Shown: piece after piece, positions 9,082 through 17,768 of the stretch
How the letters are laid out: each line of letters starts with the position of its first letter
How positions within the stretch are numbered: the stretch's first letter is position 1
Assembly: GCF_014145615.1 (NCBI RefSeq)
Contig: NZ_JACIVH010000034.1
Span: forward strand, 1-60,532
DNA length: 60,532 nt
Reading direction: 5' to 3'
Source: Limosilactobacillus balticus
Lineage (GTDB): Bacteria > Bacillota > Bacilli > Lactobacillales > Lactobacillaceae
Notes under the pieces: model-generated
What the model was told of the DNA's origin: nothing
The model's input: only the letters and a program-made list of their open reading frames with translations
The model's database searches: none
Made by a program: the position numbers and the translations under genes

Positions 9082-9496
9082 CTTCATCACCAAATAATTG
9101 CTCAATTTCCATTAAAATTTCATCATCTGGATTTTCAGCGCTCTCTTTTAATTGTCTTATCTCTGTTGCTGTAGGCGCCCATCCCTCTAAAACATTACTC
9201 TCAACCGCAAATCGAACTTGTTGATAAGAAGAAGGTGTTTGGAACTGCACGTGCTGAATCGTTAATTGATCATCATCAGTATGTAAGTGAAAATCAAAGT
9301 CCTGGATTCGATCTAATAATTCTCCCGGACGCTCCCCTAAAGCATCTGCAAGTGCATTAAGAATCTGAATTGACCAGGTTGCAACAGGGCGTTTAAGTGT
9401 TTCGTTAACCTGTGCAACGTCAAGGCTGCTTTCTTGAGCAACAAATGCGACTGTCATATTATTGGTTTTTAAAATATTGATGATGTTTTCTGCCAT
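9074..9496 (-). CDS. antitoxin of the Fic pair: XRE-type HTH plus anti-Fic helix
   Basis: 140 aa. The first 70 residues look like an XRE helix-turn-helix domain (AFVAQESSLDVAQVNETLKR, then LNALADALGERPGEL), suitable for DNA binding and autoregulation. The C-terminal third contains SNVLEG (SxxxEG), the motif with which class I antitoxins such as VbhA block ATP binding by Fic, followed by PTATEIRQL, also typical of that helix pair. The gene precedes fic and overlaps it by 8 bp. I infer an antitoxin that both neutralises the toxin and controls transcription. GGAG precedes the ATG. Confidence 0.75.
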   Translation of the reverse strand: MAENIINILKTNNMTVAFVAQESSLDVAQVNETLKRPVATWSIQILNALADALGERPGELLDRIQDFDFHLHTDDDQLTIQHVQFQTPSSYQQVRFAVESNVLEGWAPTATEIRQLKESAENPDDEILMEIEQLFGDEDD

Positions 9497-9554
9497 ATCT
9501 CTACTCCATTTTTACTTTATTGTTTCCATTATAGCGAGAAAATAAAATAATGAA

Positions 9555-9598
9555 AAATAGACTGCTAACTCCCACATAATGAAAGTAACAGTCTATTT
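9555..9598 (-). terminator. terminator behind the surface 5'-nucleotidase gene
   Basis: AAATAGACTG (9555-9564) pairs perfectly with CAGTCTATTT (9589-9598). In minus orientation a T-rich run follows the stem, just downstream of the stop at 9606. Confidence 0.6.
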
Positions 9599-9605
9599 TA
9601 AGCAA

Positions 9606-11867
9606 TTAAGCATGTTTGCGCTTGCGATCGATAATTGTCAATCCAGTCGCTGCCATTAATGAGCTTCCGAGAAGAAGTAATGCAAGCTCTTCATCATTAC
9701 CAGTTTGTGGTAAAGTTGCTTGTTGGTCAGTTGCTTTTTGTTTTTGACCATTGAGTGATGAAGGCGTCAAATTAATTAATTGACTATTAGCAGCAACTAT
9801 GGTTTGTTGCTTAGGTTGAGCATGTAATGTAACAGTTTCGGCTGGTTGACCAGCTGTTGTTGGCAAGGTTACTGTTGGAGATACCGGTTGGCTTGGAACT
9901 TCTTGAAGCTGATTTCCTTCAGTCTGAGAATTAGGATCGTTTTGAGTGTTCTGGTTAGTTCCTGTTTGTGACTGTGATTCTGAGTCAGCCTTCGCTAATT
10001 GTTCAGCAGTCAAATAAATTTTACGGTTCATTGTTGGAGCGGTAATTGGTTTACCATCATTAGTCATATCAGTAATATAATCAATAAACGCGTCTGTATC
10101 TTGACCAACAATCCCGACGACTTTGGTACCTTTAAATGCAGAAAAGCCATCTCCGCCACCAGCTAAAAAGTCATTAATAACAACATTGTAAGTCTTATTC
10201 ATCTCAAGCGGTTGATTATGTTGGTCATAAACTTGAACGACTTTATACGGTTGGTTAGGATCATTTTGATCAGTATAAGTATAACGAAGCCCGGAAATCT
10301 GTAAATAGTAAGCTTGGTCTTCGTCATATTGTTGATTCAAAGCTTCAACGATTTGTGCCCCTGTCATCTCAACTACCCGCAAAATATTACCAAATGGCTG
10401 AACTGCTTGAGCACTACCCCAGGTAATGGAACGATCAGGATTAACATGCAGATCTGCACGAACGCCCCCTGTATTAGTCATTGCAAAATCAGCTGGTAAG
10501 CCCACCTTATGCGCGGCATATAATTGACCATCAACTACTAATTCACCAACGGCATTTTCACGAGTAGGGGTATTATGCAAGCGTCCAAGAATATCGCCTG
10601 TGGTAGCAGCTTCCCCTATTTTCTTATTAATAATTGGTGCTACTCGATTATTAGCATCTTCAACAATTGCTGTAACATTTGCATCCGTTTTTATATTAGG
10701 TGCATCCTTTTCAGATAGTACAGGAAAGACATGTGAAACGAGACTATTGGGTGCGAAATCATTAGTTGTTGGATCGATGTAGCCGATAATATCATCGTAA
10801 GCCTTACCCGTGTAAATAGCTTGCACTAATTTCACACTACCAACAGTAGCATTAGCATATTGATGGGAGTGCCCAGCAATATAAAGGTCCACAGAATTAT
10901 CAGGGTCAATTTGGTAAAGCTTCTTAATGATATCAACAGCGTTACCCTTAGTACTGCCATCTTTATCCGTTGAAACCCCCGTATGGGCAAGAACTACAAT
11001 TGCATTAACACCCTTTTTGCGTAAAATTTGATCATATTTTGCAATTGTTTCAGCTTCATCTAAAACATCATAATCTTTGTAATTATCGTATAAAGTTAAA
11101 ATTGGGAGGGAAGTCGTTTCAATGCCGATAAAGCCAATCCGAGCAACTTTACCATCACTAGTATGAATCTCTTTAATCAAGTATGGTTGCATTCCAAATG
11201 GGATCTGACCATCAGATTTGTTTACAACGTTGGCGGTAATAATATTAATCCCCGTTTTCACATGAGGATAGGCCATCTCAGCGTCATTGTATTGTTTAGT
11301 AGGTTCGCCACCATTAACAATCCGCATATACTCAGCTAATCCTTCATCGAACTCATGGTTTCCTAAAGTTCCTATTTCAAAATGCATTGCGTCTAAAGCA
11401 TGCATGGTTGACTCATCTTGGAGAAGAGCAGAATTTGCTGGAGAGGCTCCAACCATATCTCCGGCTTCTACCCGAATTGAAGTTCCCGTCGGATTAGCAT
11501 TCTTAAAACTTTCTTCCGCTGCATCGAGGTTACCAGCAAGGCGCGCAGCTGTCCCAGTATTCGAATAAGTCTTGTCTCCAATCGTTGCTGATCCAGTCGT
11601 TTCTAACCCACCATGCAAGTCATTGATTCCTAAAATTTGAACTGGAATGTCGTTTTGATATTTGGCTGGGTCAGACCAATCGGTAGTTGTTTGCGGCGTA
11701 CTTGCCTCATCCTTATTAGTCTGAACCATTGGCGTAACATTACTATGGGTAGTTTCGCCATTAACTGTTGTCCCCGTCGTATCCGCATGAACACTATTAG
11801 CTTGGAAAGATAATCCTAACAATGCTGTCCCTAACAATAAACAATATTTTGAACTATTATTCTTCAT
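9606..11867 (-). CDS. cell-wall-anchored 5'-nucleotidase / 2',3'-cyclic phosphodiesterase
   Basis: 753 aa. Signal peptide (residues 1-28, cleavage after VHA), then a metallophosphatase domain with GINDLHGG, EAGDMVGASP, GNHEFDEG and GHSHQY, which are the two-metal site motifs. A 5'-nucleotidase C-terminal domain follows (NTGGVRADL, LAGGGDGFSAF). A Thr/Gln/Pro-rich wall-spanning linker leads to LPQTG near residue 719, a hydrophobic segment and a basic tail for sortase. Enzymes of this family dephosphorylate extracellular nucleotides and cyclic nucleotides, giving nucleosides for uptake; in host-associated bacteria this can also make adenosine. A single-gene transcript with AGGAG ahead of ATG. 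Confidence 0.92.
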   Translation of the reverse strand: MKNNSSKYCLLLGTALLGLSFQANSVHADTTGTTVNGETTHSNVTPMVQTNKDEASTPQTTTDWSDPAKYQNDIPVQILGINDLHGGLETTGSATIGDKTYSNTGTAARLAGNLDAAEESFKNANPTGTSIRVEAGDMVGASPANSALLQDESTMHALDAMHFEIGTLGNHEFDEGLAEYMRIVNGGEPTKQYNDAEMAYPHVKTGINIITANVVNKSDGQIPFGMQPYLIKEIHTSDGKVARIGFIGIETTSLPILTLYDNYKDYDVLDEAETIAKYDQILRKKGVNAIVVLAHTGVSTDKDGSTKGNAVDIIKKLYQIDPDNSVDLYIAGHSHQYANATVGSVKLVQAIYTGKAYDDIIGYIDPTTNDFAPNSLVSHVFPVLSEKDAPNIKTDANVTAIVEDANNRVAPIINKKIGEAATTGDILGRLHNTPTRENAVGELVVDGQLYAAHKVGLPADFAMTNTGGVRADLHVNPDRSITWGSAQAVQPFGNILRVVEMTGAQIVEALNQQYDEDQAYYLQISGLRYTYTDQNDPNQPYKVVQVYDQHNQPLEMNKTYNVVINDFLAGGGDGFSAFKGTKVVGIVGQDTDAFIDYITDMTNDGKPITAPTMNRKIYLTAEQLAKADSESQSQTGTNQNTQNDPNSQTEGNQLQEVPSQPVSPTVTLPTTAGQPAETVTLHAQPKQQTIVAANSQLINLTPSSLNGQKQKATDQQATLPQTGNDEELALLLLGSSLMAATGLTIIDRKRKHA

Positions 11868-11990
11868 AAAAAACTCCTCTATAAATATACAATGGACAAT
11901 AGCTTAAAAGTTGTTTTAATTTTATCATGACCAAAAGTTAATTTTTATAGTAATTTCGACGCTTATGTAAGGGCATACAACAAGACCAGA

Positions 11991-12019
11991 TTAACTTTTT
12001 AAATTGACTTTTATATGAT
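11991..12019 (+). promoter_or_regulatory. promoter of the sunset-domain protein gene
   Basis: TTAACT (11991-11996) and TATGAT (12014-12019) are spaced by 17 bp, about 50 bp upstream of the GTG start. Confidence 0.45.
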
Positions 12020-12070
12020 ATGATCTTAGAGGGGAAAAACATCTATTAAAGAATATGGGGGAAGTATACT

Positions 12071-12748
12071 GTGAGAAAACTAGCAACAATCTTTACTAGC
12101 TTTTTTGCTGGAATATGTTTATTTATTATTCCAATTAACCAACATTCAGTACTTGCCAGTGATTTACCACTCACCGTTAATATCCCAGACGGTAAGAATG
12201 CGCAAGCTACAAATAAAGGAATTAAGATTGATACTGAAGCAGACGGATCTGTCACTTTTTCAGGAAAGACTGAAGCCAATGCAACCATTAAAATTGTGAA
12301 GCATGGCGGAAACAACGGTCACTATACTGTTGAAACCGATGATAATGGTAATTTTAGTAAGAGTCTAAAACTTGCTACTAGTACCAAGAAGTGTCGTTTC
12401 GATATTACCGCCACTAATAGTGATGATGATAAAAGCGCCAAAACAAGTTTTACTGTTACTAATACTACTTACGTAAAACCAGTTGTTGAAAGCGAATCAT
12501 CTTCAGAAATATCATCGAGCAGCAGTAGTGAGGAAAGTTCAGCAGTTAATACAAGCAGCAGTTCAACTGCACCATCGAATAACGGTGATATGCGAACCGA
12601 TCAGGCCGGTATGATCGTCGGTAATGCTCGTTCAAAAATCTACCATACGCCTGATCAGCAAGGCTACCATATGAATTCAGCAAATGCGGTCTACTTCAAC
12701 TCAGAAGCGGAAGCGCAAGCCGCTGGATATCGTAAGTCATTAAGATAA
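12071..12748 (+). CDS. secreted Ig-like / 'sunset' domain protein
   Basis: 225 aa from a GTG start with GGGGGAAG upstream. A signal peptide (about residues 1-30) is followed by a bacterial Ig-like domain (about 40-130, FSGKTEANATIKIV, TDDNGNFSKSL), a Ser-rich linker (about 140-172) and a C-terminal segment containing IVGNARSKIYHTP and YFNSEAEAQAAGYRKS. That last segment matches the sunset domain found at the ends of many lactobacillus exported proteins. It has no LPxTG, so it is released or held non-covalently. Likely role is at the cell surface or in binding; the precise function is unknown. Own promoter and own terminator. Confidence 0.8.
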   Translation: MRKLATIFTSFFAGICLFIIPINQHSVLASDLPLTVNIPDGKNAQATNKGIKIDTEADGSVTFSGKTEANATIKIVKHGGNNGHYTVETDDNGNFSKSLKLATSTKKCRFDITATNSDDDKSAKTSFTVTNTTYVKPVVESESSSEISSSSSSEESSAVNTSSSSTAPSNNGDMRTDQAGMIVGNARSKIYHTPDQQGYHMNSANAVYFNSEAEAQAAGYRKSLR

Positions 12749-12759
12749 AATAATTTCAA

Positions 12760-12795
12760 AGTCATTATTGCCCTCCCCACAATAATGGCTTTTTA
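12760..12795 (+). terminator. terminator behind the sunset-domain gene
   Basis: AGTCATTATTG (12760-12770) pairs with CAATAATGGCT (12780-12790) and is followed by TTTTTATT. Confidence 0.8.
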
Positions 12796-12926
12796 TTATA
12801 AGAAAAAGCTAAGAAAAATTTCCTAGCTTTTGAAACGAAGGCCTTAGTTGACTATGGAAGATAATATGGAGTTAAAGAGCATTAAATGTATTTTTAGGCC
12901 TTCACTTAAATATATACGTAAAAAGA

Positions 12927-13158
12927 TAACATTTGCACTTTTTATTAAAAAAAATAAAGATCTCTTACCTGGTGGTTCGTAAAAGAGCAGATAAGAGATC
13001 TTTACATCAAGATTTGTGGGAGAAGAAGGGAAAGTAATTTACAGATGAAGACAGCAAATAATGGGGAAAGAAGTCTATGAACGAACAAGTCTCCATCTTG
13101 TAAATCATTTACCCTATATATTTATATACGAAAAAAACTAACATTTGCACTTTTTATT
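12927..13158. repeat. two near-identical ~40-bp direct repeats in a gene-free stretch
   Basis: TAACATTTGCACTTTTTATT occurs perfectly at 12927-12946 and 13139-13158. Each copy is preceded by a related ATATACGNAAAAA block, giving about 40 bp of similarity. The 463-bp interval 12749-13211 otherwise holds the terminator of the gene to its left, the strong hairpin at 12956-13003, and a weaker inverted repeat TTTACAGATG / CATCTTGTAAA (about 13038-13105). No credible coding region is visible. Confidence 0.6.
12956..13003 (-). terminator. 12-bp perfect hairpin followed by a T-rich run on the minus strand
   Basis: AAAGATCTCTTA (12956-12967) and TAAGAGATCTTT (12992-13003) are perfect inverted repeats around a 24-nt loop. 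Read on the minus strand the stem is followed by ATTTTTTTTTAA, so it could end read-through from sbcC or a small minus-strand RNA starting near 13.1 kb. The long loop is unusual for a simple terminator. Confidence 0.4.
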
Positions 13159-13211
13159 TTAAAATTTTTTATTTAACCTTATCATTTCAAATTTAAATAC
13201 TGTTTTGACGC

Positions 13212-16200
13212 TTATATTTCATGCTGATAGGTCACATAGCTACGGCCATTTCGTGACTGGACAATTAATTGGTCAGGAATCTGTTCTTCAAGTTCAGTGA
13301 TATGACTGATAATTCCAATCATCCGGTGGCCTTCTAGCTCTTGAAGGGCATGAAGAGCATCTTCAAGAGCTTGCTGATCAAGGGAACCGAATCCTTCATC
13401 AATAAAGAGCGCATCAATTTTAATCCCCCCACTTTGCTCTTGGACAATCTGACAAAGAGCTAAAGCAAGAGCAAGTGAGGCCATAAAACTTTCACCACCA
13501 GAAAGCGTCCGAGCACTTCTCGTTCTGCCAGCATTATCATCATATACATTAACTTCGAGCCCACTCCACTTGGCACCAGCCCCATGACTTTCCGTTGCTA
13601 ATTCAAACTGGTAGCGACCATTAGTTAGCCGGTCTAACTGAACATTGGCTGCTACTAAGACATCTTGAAAATATGCCTGTAATACATACCGTTCTAAGCT
13701 AACGTGGTTTTCGGTATTTCCAGTCACAACGTCTGTTAATGTTTGTAATTCATTAATTTCTTGATCAAGTTTTCCAGTTTTTTCGACTGCCTTAATAATC
13801 TTTTGATCCGTTTCTTCTAATTGCTTATACTGAGCAGTTAACTGACCAATTTCTTGCTGATATTGCCGAAGTTGTTCACGCTCAGTATTAAGTTTTGTCT
13901 GCGTTGATGCAATATCTGGCATGGGATGATTATTGATGGCCTTAGTCAACCGCTCTTGTTGGGACTGATTATCCTGGACTTGATTCTCAAAGGTTGTTAC
14001 CTGTTCCCGTAATGATGACAATGTTGCTACTTGTTCACTAGCTTCTTGCCAGAAATTCCATTTAAGCTGGACATCATATTGCGCTAAAAGGTTCACAAGA
14101 TATTGGTGTAAGTTATCTTGTTGCGTCGTTTGCGTGGCAAGTTCTTCTTTAGTCTGATCGATCCGACTATTTGTCCCTGCTAATTTTTCGGCATTTTCTT
14201 GTCGTTGTTGTTGCAATAATTCAAGCTGGTTATTAAATGCTTCGATCTTTAGTTGAGCATTTTGGATTTGCTTATTAGCAGCTTCTTTAGTAGGTAATTT
14301 TGCTGGTAAAGTGGCTGTTTTCTCTTTCAGAATAGTCTGTTTGGCGATTAAGTCCTGTTTGTAGTGGTTCACACTTTCGTCTATTTTAACTAGTTCTTCC
14401 TGAGAGGACTTGATTTCCTGTTGCAATTTTTCCTCTTCTTGGCGCCATTCTTTAACCTGTTGTTCTATTCTATCGAGGTCAGTCTTCATTTCTGCTAGTT
14501 TTTGAGCGTGATTTTCAATTTGTCCTTCCCAATCACTCGGTAATTCATTATCCCCTAACAGTTCAGCTAAATTTGCCTGCTTGGTTTCTACCTGTGTAGT
14601 TAAGTTAGCAATTTGGGCAACGCTTTGGCGAACTTGCTCTTTTAACTGGTCAAGCGTACTACGAGTTTGTTGAACTTTGACCGTTGCCGTTTTAACTTGT
14701 GCTTCCGTTACCAACTCACTATCATCTGCTAAATTTGCTGGATGGGGATGGTCAAGCGATCCACAAATTGGACAAGGGGTGGCTGGCTTTAATTTTTGAG
14801 CAAGAATGGCAATTTGGTGACGGGCAAAGCGATCATTCAAGTCATCCAATCTACTTTGCGATTTTTGAACGAGTTTTTCAGTATCCCCCTGCTTTTGCTC
14901 TAATTTCGCGCAATTTTCCTTTTCAGATGAAAGTTTTGTTTCTAATTGCTTTAAATCTTTTCCAGCAGTCGTTAATTTTTCCTGAAGACCTTCTTTTTTT
15001 GCTATTTGAACTTGAACCTCACCCAAGTGTTCATGCTCTTTTAAATTATTAGTAACAACCGTCAATTGCTGTTGAGCGTCTTGCAACTTCTTCTTGGAAG
15101 CAGCTTGTTGCTTTTCCTGTTGCTTTAAGTGTGTTTGTAGTTCATCGACAGTTGATCTTAGTTTATCTCGATCATCGAATAATGGTAGTTTATTCGTTAA
15201 GTCGGTGACCTCTGTTTGAAGATGATCAATCTCTTCTTGTTGCTGGCTCGTTTGCTGCAGTTCAGTTTCAATTACTTGCTGTTGCTTTTTAAGGTTGTGC
15301 AGGTCCTCATGGAGAATTTTATTGTCTACCGTTAATTTTTGGAGACGCTTTTCACCATCTTTCCACCGTTGATATTCTGTCTGGTGTTCTTGATACCAGT
15401 CAAGGACCTTTACTTGCTGCTTTGTTTCTTGGATCTCTCCTGCTTCAGCTTGCAGTGTTTTTCCAGCCTTGATAAGTTCAGCCAACTCCTCAATATTCTT
15501 CTTCAACTCTTGCTCAGTATGAAGTTTGGTATCAAGCTGATCAACTTTCTTTTGCTGTTGCTGCTCATCATCGCCTAAGTGTTTAAGATTAGCCTTTAGT
15601 CGAGATAAGCATTTTTTTGCTTCTGCTAACCACTCTTTAGTTGTTAATTGCGTATCAATCTCGGTTACTGTTTCCTTTAATGATTGAAGCTTTGTCTCTT
15701 GGGTCGTCAATGACTTCTTCTGCTCACGCAAATCGTTTTTTAGTTGTGTTGCCCACTGCTCATAACGTGACGTATTAAAAAGGTCACGTAGAAGGGCTTC
15801 TTTAGTATTGCTATCTGAATCAAGGAACTGTCGAAACTTTCCTTGGGGGAGAAGCACAATCTGCTTAAATTGATCACGGGTCAGGTTGAGCAGGTCAGTA
15901 ATAAACGTGTCTGCTTCCTTGATTTTAGTGATTTCCTGAGGATGCTCACTTTCAAGCGGGTAGATGAGGTCAACGGCTTGAGTGTGTTCAACTAAATTGC
16001 CACGGCGTCCTTTTAAAACCTGTTTAGGACGGCGCATAATTTGATATTGAAGGTCTTGGTGCTCAAAGGTAAACTTCACCATTGTTTCTTGATCAGCTGG
16101 TGCAAAATCAGAACGTAAAGCAGCAGCCGACCGATCACGATCATTGGTTGTTTGACCAAAAAGTGCATAACACATTGCGTCAAAAATTGTGGTTTTTCCT

Positions 16201-16313
16201 GCACCAGTATTTCCTGCTACCAGAAATAAGGAACGTTCTGTGAACTGTGTAAAGTCAATCACTTGATGCTCATACGGCCCAAAGTAATGTAGTTCAATCG
16301 TTAATGGACGCAT
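13212..16313 (-). CDS. sbcC: SbcC, ATPase subunit of the SbcCD nuclease
   Basis: 1033 aa. SMC-like ABC ATPase that, with SbcD, opens and trims DNA hairpins and protein-blocked double-strand ends. Walker A is at the N-terminus (AGNTGAGKTTIFDAM). Two very long Gln/Glu-rich coiled coils flank the zinc hook CPICGSLDHPH near residue 517. The C-terminus carries the ABC signature LSGGESFMASLALALALCQ and the Walker B region DALFIDEGFGSLD. Length and order are normal for the family. The start lies one base past the sbcD stop, with GGGGAGG upstream, so translation is coupled. Confidence 0.96.
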   Translation of the reverse strand: MRPLTIELHYFGPYEHQVIDFTQFTERSLFLVAGNTGAGKTTIFDAMCYALFGQTTNDRDRSAAALRSDFAPADQETMVKFTFEHQDLQYQIMRRPKQVLKGRRGNLVEHTQAVDLIYPLESEHPQEITKIKEADTFITDLLNLTRDQFKQIVLLPQGKFRQFLDSDSNTKEALLRDLFNTSRYEQWATQLKNDLREQKKSLTTQETKLQSLKETVTEIDTQLTTKEWLAEAKKCLSRLKANLKHLGDDEQQQQKKVDQLDTKLHTEQELKKNIEELAELIKAGKTLQAEAGEIQETKQQVKVLDWYQEHQTEYQRWKDGEKRLQKLTVDNKILHEDLHNLKKQQQVIETELQQTSQQQEEIDHLQTEVTDLTNKLPLFDDRDKLRSTVDELQTHLKQQEKQQAASKKKLQDAQQQLTVVTNNLKEHEHLGEVQVQIAKKEGLQEKLTTAGKDLKQLETKLSSEKENCAKLEQKQGDTEKLVQKSQSRLDDLNDRFARHQIAILAQKLKPATPCPICGSLDHPHPANLADDSELVTEAQVKTATVKVQQTRSTLDQLKEQVRQSVAQIANLTTQVETKQANLAELLGDNELPSDWEGQIENHAQKLAEMKTDLDRIEQQVKEWRQEEEKLQQEIKSSQEELVKIDESVNHYKQDLIAKQTILKEKTATLPAKLPTKEAANKQIQNAQLKIEAFNNQLELLQQQRQENAEKLAGTNSRIDQTKEELATQTTQQDNLHQYLVNLLAQYDVQLKWNFWQEASEQVATLSSLREQVTTFENQVQDNQSQQERLTKAINNHPMPDIASTQTKLNTEREQLRQYQQEIGQLTAQYKQLEETDQKIIKAVEKTGKLDQEINELQTLTDVVTGNTENHVSLERYVLQAYFQDVLVAANVQLDRLTNGRYQFELATESHGAGAKWSGLEVNVYDDNAGRTRSARTLSGGESFMASLALALALCQIVQEQSGGIKIDALFIDEGFGSLDQQALEDALHALQELEGHRMIGIISHITELEEQIPDQLIVQSRNGRSYVTYQHEI

Positions 16314-16314
16314 C

Positions 16315-17433
16315 CTATTCCTCCCCTTTCATAATTTGAGTCAAGGCCTTTTCTGCCCACTTTTTTTGGCGGTCAGTTAAATCATTTCCCATCGTTTGGG
16401 AATAAAAATCCGTAAGCAAATCAAGGGGCGATTCCTGAGCACGCTTTTTACTAAGGTTAAGTTGAACCTGCTTGGCCTGATGTGTCCGGTGAAGGCTGAC
16501 AATCTTGGGATAGTATTCGCGTAACTTGTTTAGCACATCGGGGATTCGTTCTTGGTCGGTCAATTCAATGTCATAGAAATCTTCCCGTAATGCTTCTTCA
16601 GGTTTTGTCGCCAGTTCAGCAAACCTCCCTTTCAAAAGGTGAATATCATGAACTGGTGATAGTGGAACCCACTCGGCCTTAAAAGGTGCTGTATCAACAA
16701 TCCAAACGCCCTTTTCTTGCTTGGCTTCTGATACGGAAAACTTCATTGGGGACCCACTGTACTTAACTTTTTTGTCATTTAAAGCATTGCGATTATGAAG
16801 GTGACCAAGAGCAACGTAATCAAAGGGAGCTAAAACATCTGTCGTGACCGCACTCAATCCGCCAACCTCAATCAAAGTTTCAGAATCAGCCGTGCGCTTA
16901 CTTCCAGCCGCAAAGAAATGGGCGACGAGGACATGCCTTTTATCAGGATCAAAATGCTTTCCCATCTCAGTTGTAATCCGCGCCATCGCATCATTGACAT
17001 TTTTAATCTTGTCATCATTAAAGTAATTGCGAACTTCTTGAATACCAAAGAATGGTAACAAGAAAAACTGAGTATCTTTGATTGTGACTGGGGTAAAAGC
17101 ATCATTAATATTAGTATTTAAGAAAAATGACTGGTAAGCAAACCAATCAGTCCCAGTACTTAAACGAGCTGCTGAATCATGGTTCCCGCTGATTGCTAGT
17201 AAAGGAAAATGATCTGCCAAATTTAATTCTTGCAGCAGCTGGTTTAAGAGCTTAACCGCTGCTTCATTGGGGACGGATCGATCATATAAATCTCCGGCAA
17301 TCACTATCGCATCAACTTGACGGTCTTTGGCAATTGCTTCAATCTGCTTAAAGGTTGCTAGCTGATCATCAAGCAAGCTAAAATCGTTTAAGGTCTTGCC
17401 AATATGCCAATCAGCTGTATGTAAAAAACGCAT
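16315..17433 (-). CDS. sbcD: SbcD, nuclease subunit of SbcCD
   Basis: 372 aa, Mre11-family metallophosphoesterase acting as 3'-5' dsDNA exonuclease and hairpin endonuclease with SbcC. Motifs: MRFLHTADWHIGK, VIAGDLYDR, AISGNHDS, and LGHLHNRN, which supply the two-metal ligands. First gene of the sbcDC operon. AGGAGG precedes the ATG. A TATATAAT-containing region about 35-50 bp upstream is a probable promoter. Confidence 0.96.
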   Translation of the reverse strand: MRFLHTADWHIGKTLNDFSLLDDQLATFKQIEAIAKDRQVDAIVIAGDLYDRSVPNEAAVKLLNQLLQELNLADHFPLLAISGNHDSAARLSTGTDWFAYQSFFLNTNINDAFTPVTIKDTQFFLLPFFGIQEVRNYFNDDKIKNVNDAMARITTEMGKHFDPDKRHVLVAHFFAAGSKRTADSETLIEVGGLSAVTTDVLAPFDYVALGHLHNRNALNDKKVKYSGSPMKFSVSEAKQEKGVWIVDTAPFKAEWVPLSPVHDIHLLKGRFAELATKPEEALREDFYDIELTDQERIPDVLNKLREYYPKIVSLHRTHQAKQVQLNLSKKRAQESPLDLLTDFYSQTMGNDLTDRQKKWAEKALTQIMKGEE

Positions 17434-17517
17434 AGGTTCCTCCTGAAAATAGTGTCTCTAATATTATATATACGCAAAAAATTGTTAAATTCACTTAAAA
17501 TCTTACATTTTACAGAA

Positions 17518-17562
17518 GTGAGGCTGGGAGAAAAAATTTTTTTCTCTCAGCCTCACCTTTTT
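17518..17562. terminator. very stable intergenic inverted repeat, GAGGCTGGGAG type
   Basis: GTGAGGCTGGGAGAAAAAA pairs with TTTTTTCTCTCAGCCTCAC across 17518-17556, followed on the plus strand by CTTTTTT. Hairpins of this GAGGCTGGGA family are common between genes in lactobacilli and enterococci. Here it lies upstream of sbcD with no plus-strand gene ending into it. The remainder of 17434-17735 shows no gene. Confidence 0.6.
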
Positions 17563-17735
17563 TCACGAATAATCCGTGGAACTAGCTTCTTAACTAAGTG
17601 GTTCAAACTTGCCAAATGCCTCATTACTATCAGCATTTTGGCATGGAAGATAGCCATATTGACCATCTGCGCGGGGCACCAAAGACGTGATCAGGCATTA
17701 TAATTACGGATTCACCCACCACCTCTTTACTTTTG

Positions 17736-17768
17736 ATAAAAAAGCCGTAGTGTGAACTACAGCTTTTT
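17736..17768 (-). terminator. terminator behind the tyrosine-phosphatase gene
   Basis: GCTGTAGT...ACTACGGC on the minus strand (17744-17763) followed by TTTTTT. It overlaps the stop codon of the gene. Confidence 0.75.

Noticed and set aside
12046-12315. Minus-strand 89-codon frame opposite the sunset-domain gene
   Set aside because: Lies fully inside the better supported plus-strand gene, with no ribosome site and no protein-like domain.
12071-12748. Sortase-anchored protein
   Set aside because: Signal peptide is present but the C-terminus ends in the sunset domain with no LPxTG, hydrophobic segment or basic tail.
14699-15052. Plus-strand frame inside sbcC (117 codons)
   Set aside because: Antisense shadow of the coiled-coil coding region; low-complexity composition mirrors the Gln/Glu codons.
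17452-17703. Plus-strand 83-codon frame in the sbcD upstream region
   Set aside because: Runs through the long inverted repeat, so its peptide is produced by hairpin sequence; no ribosome site.
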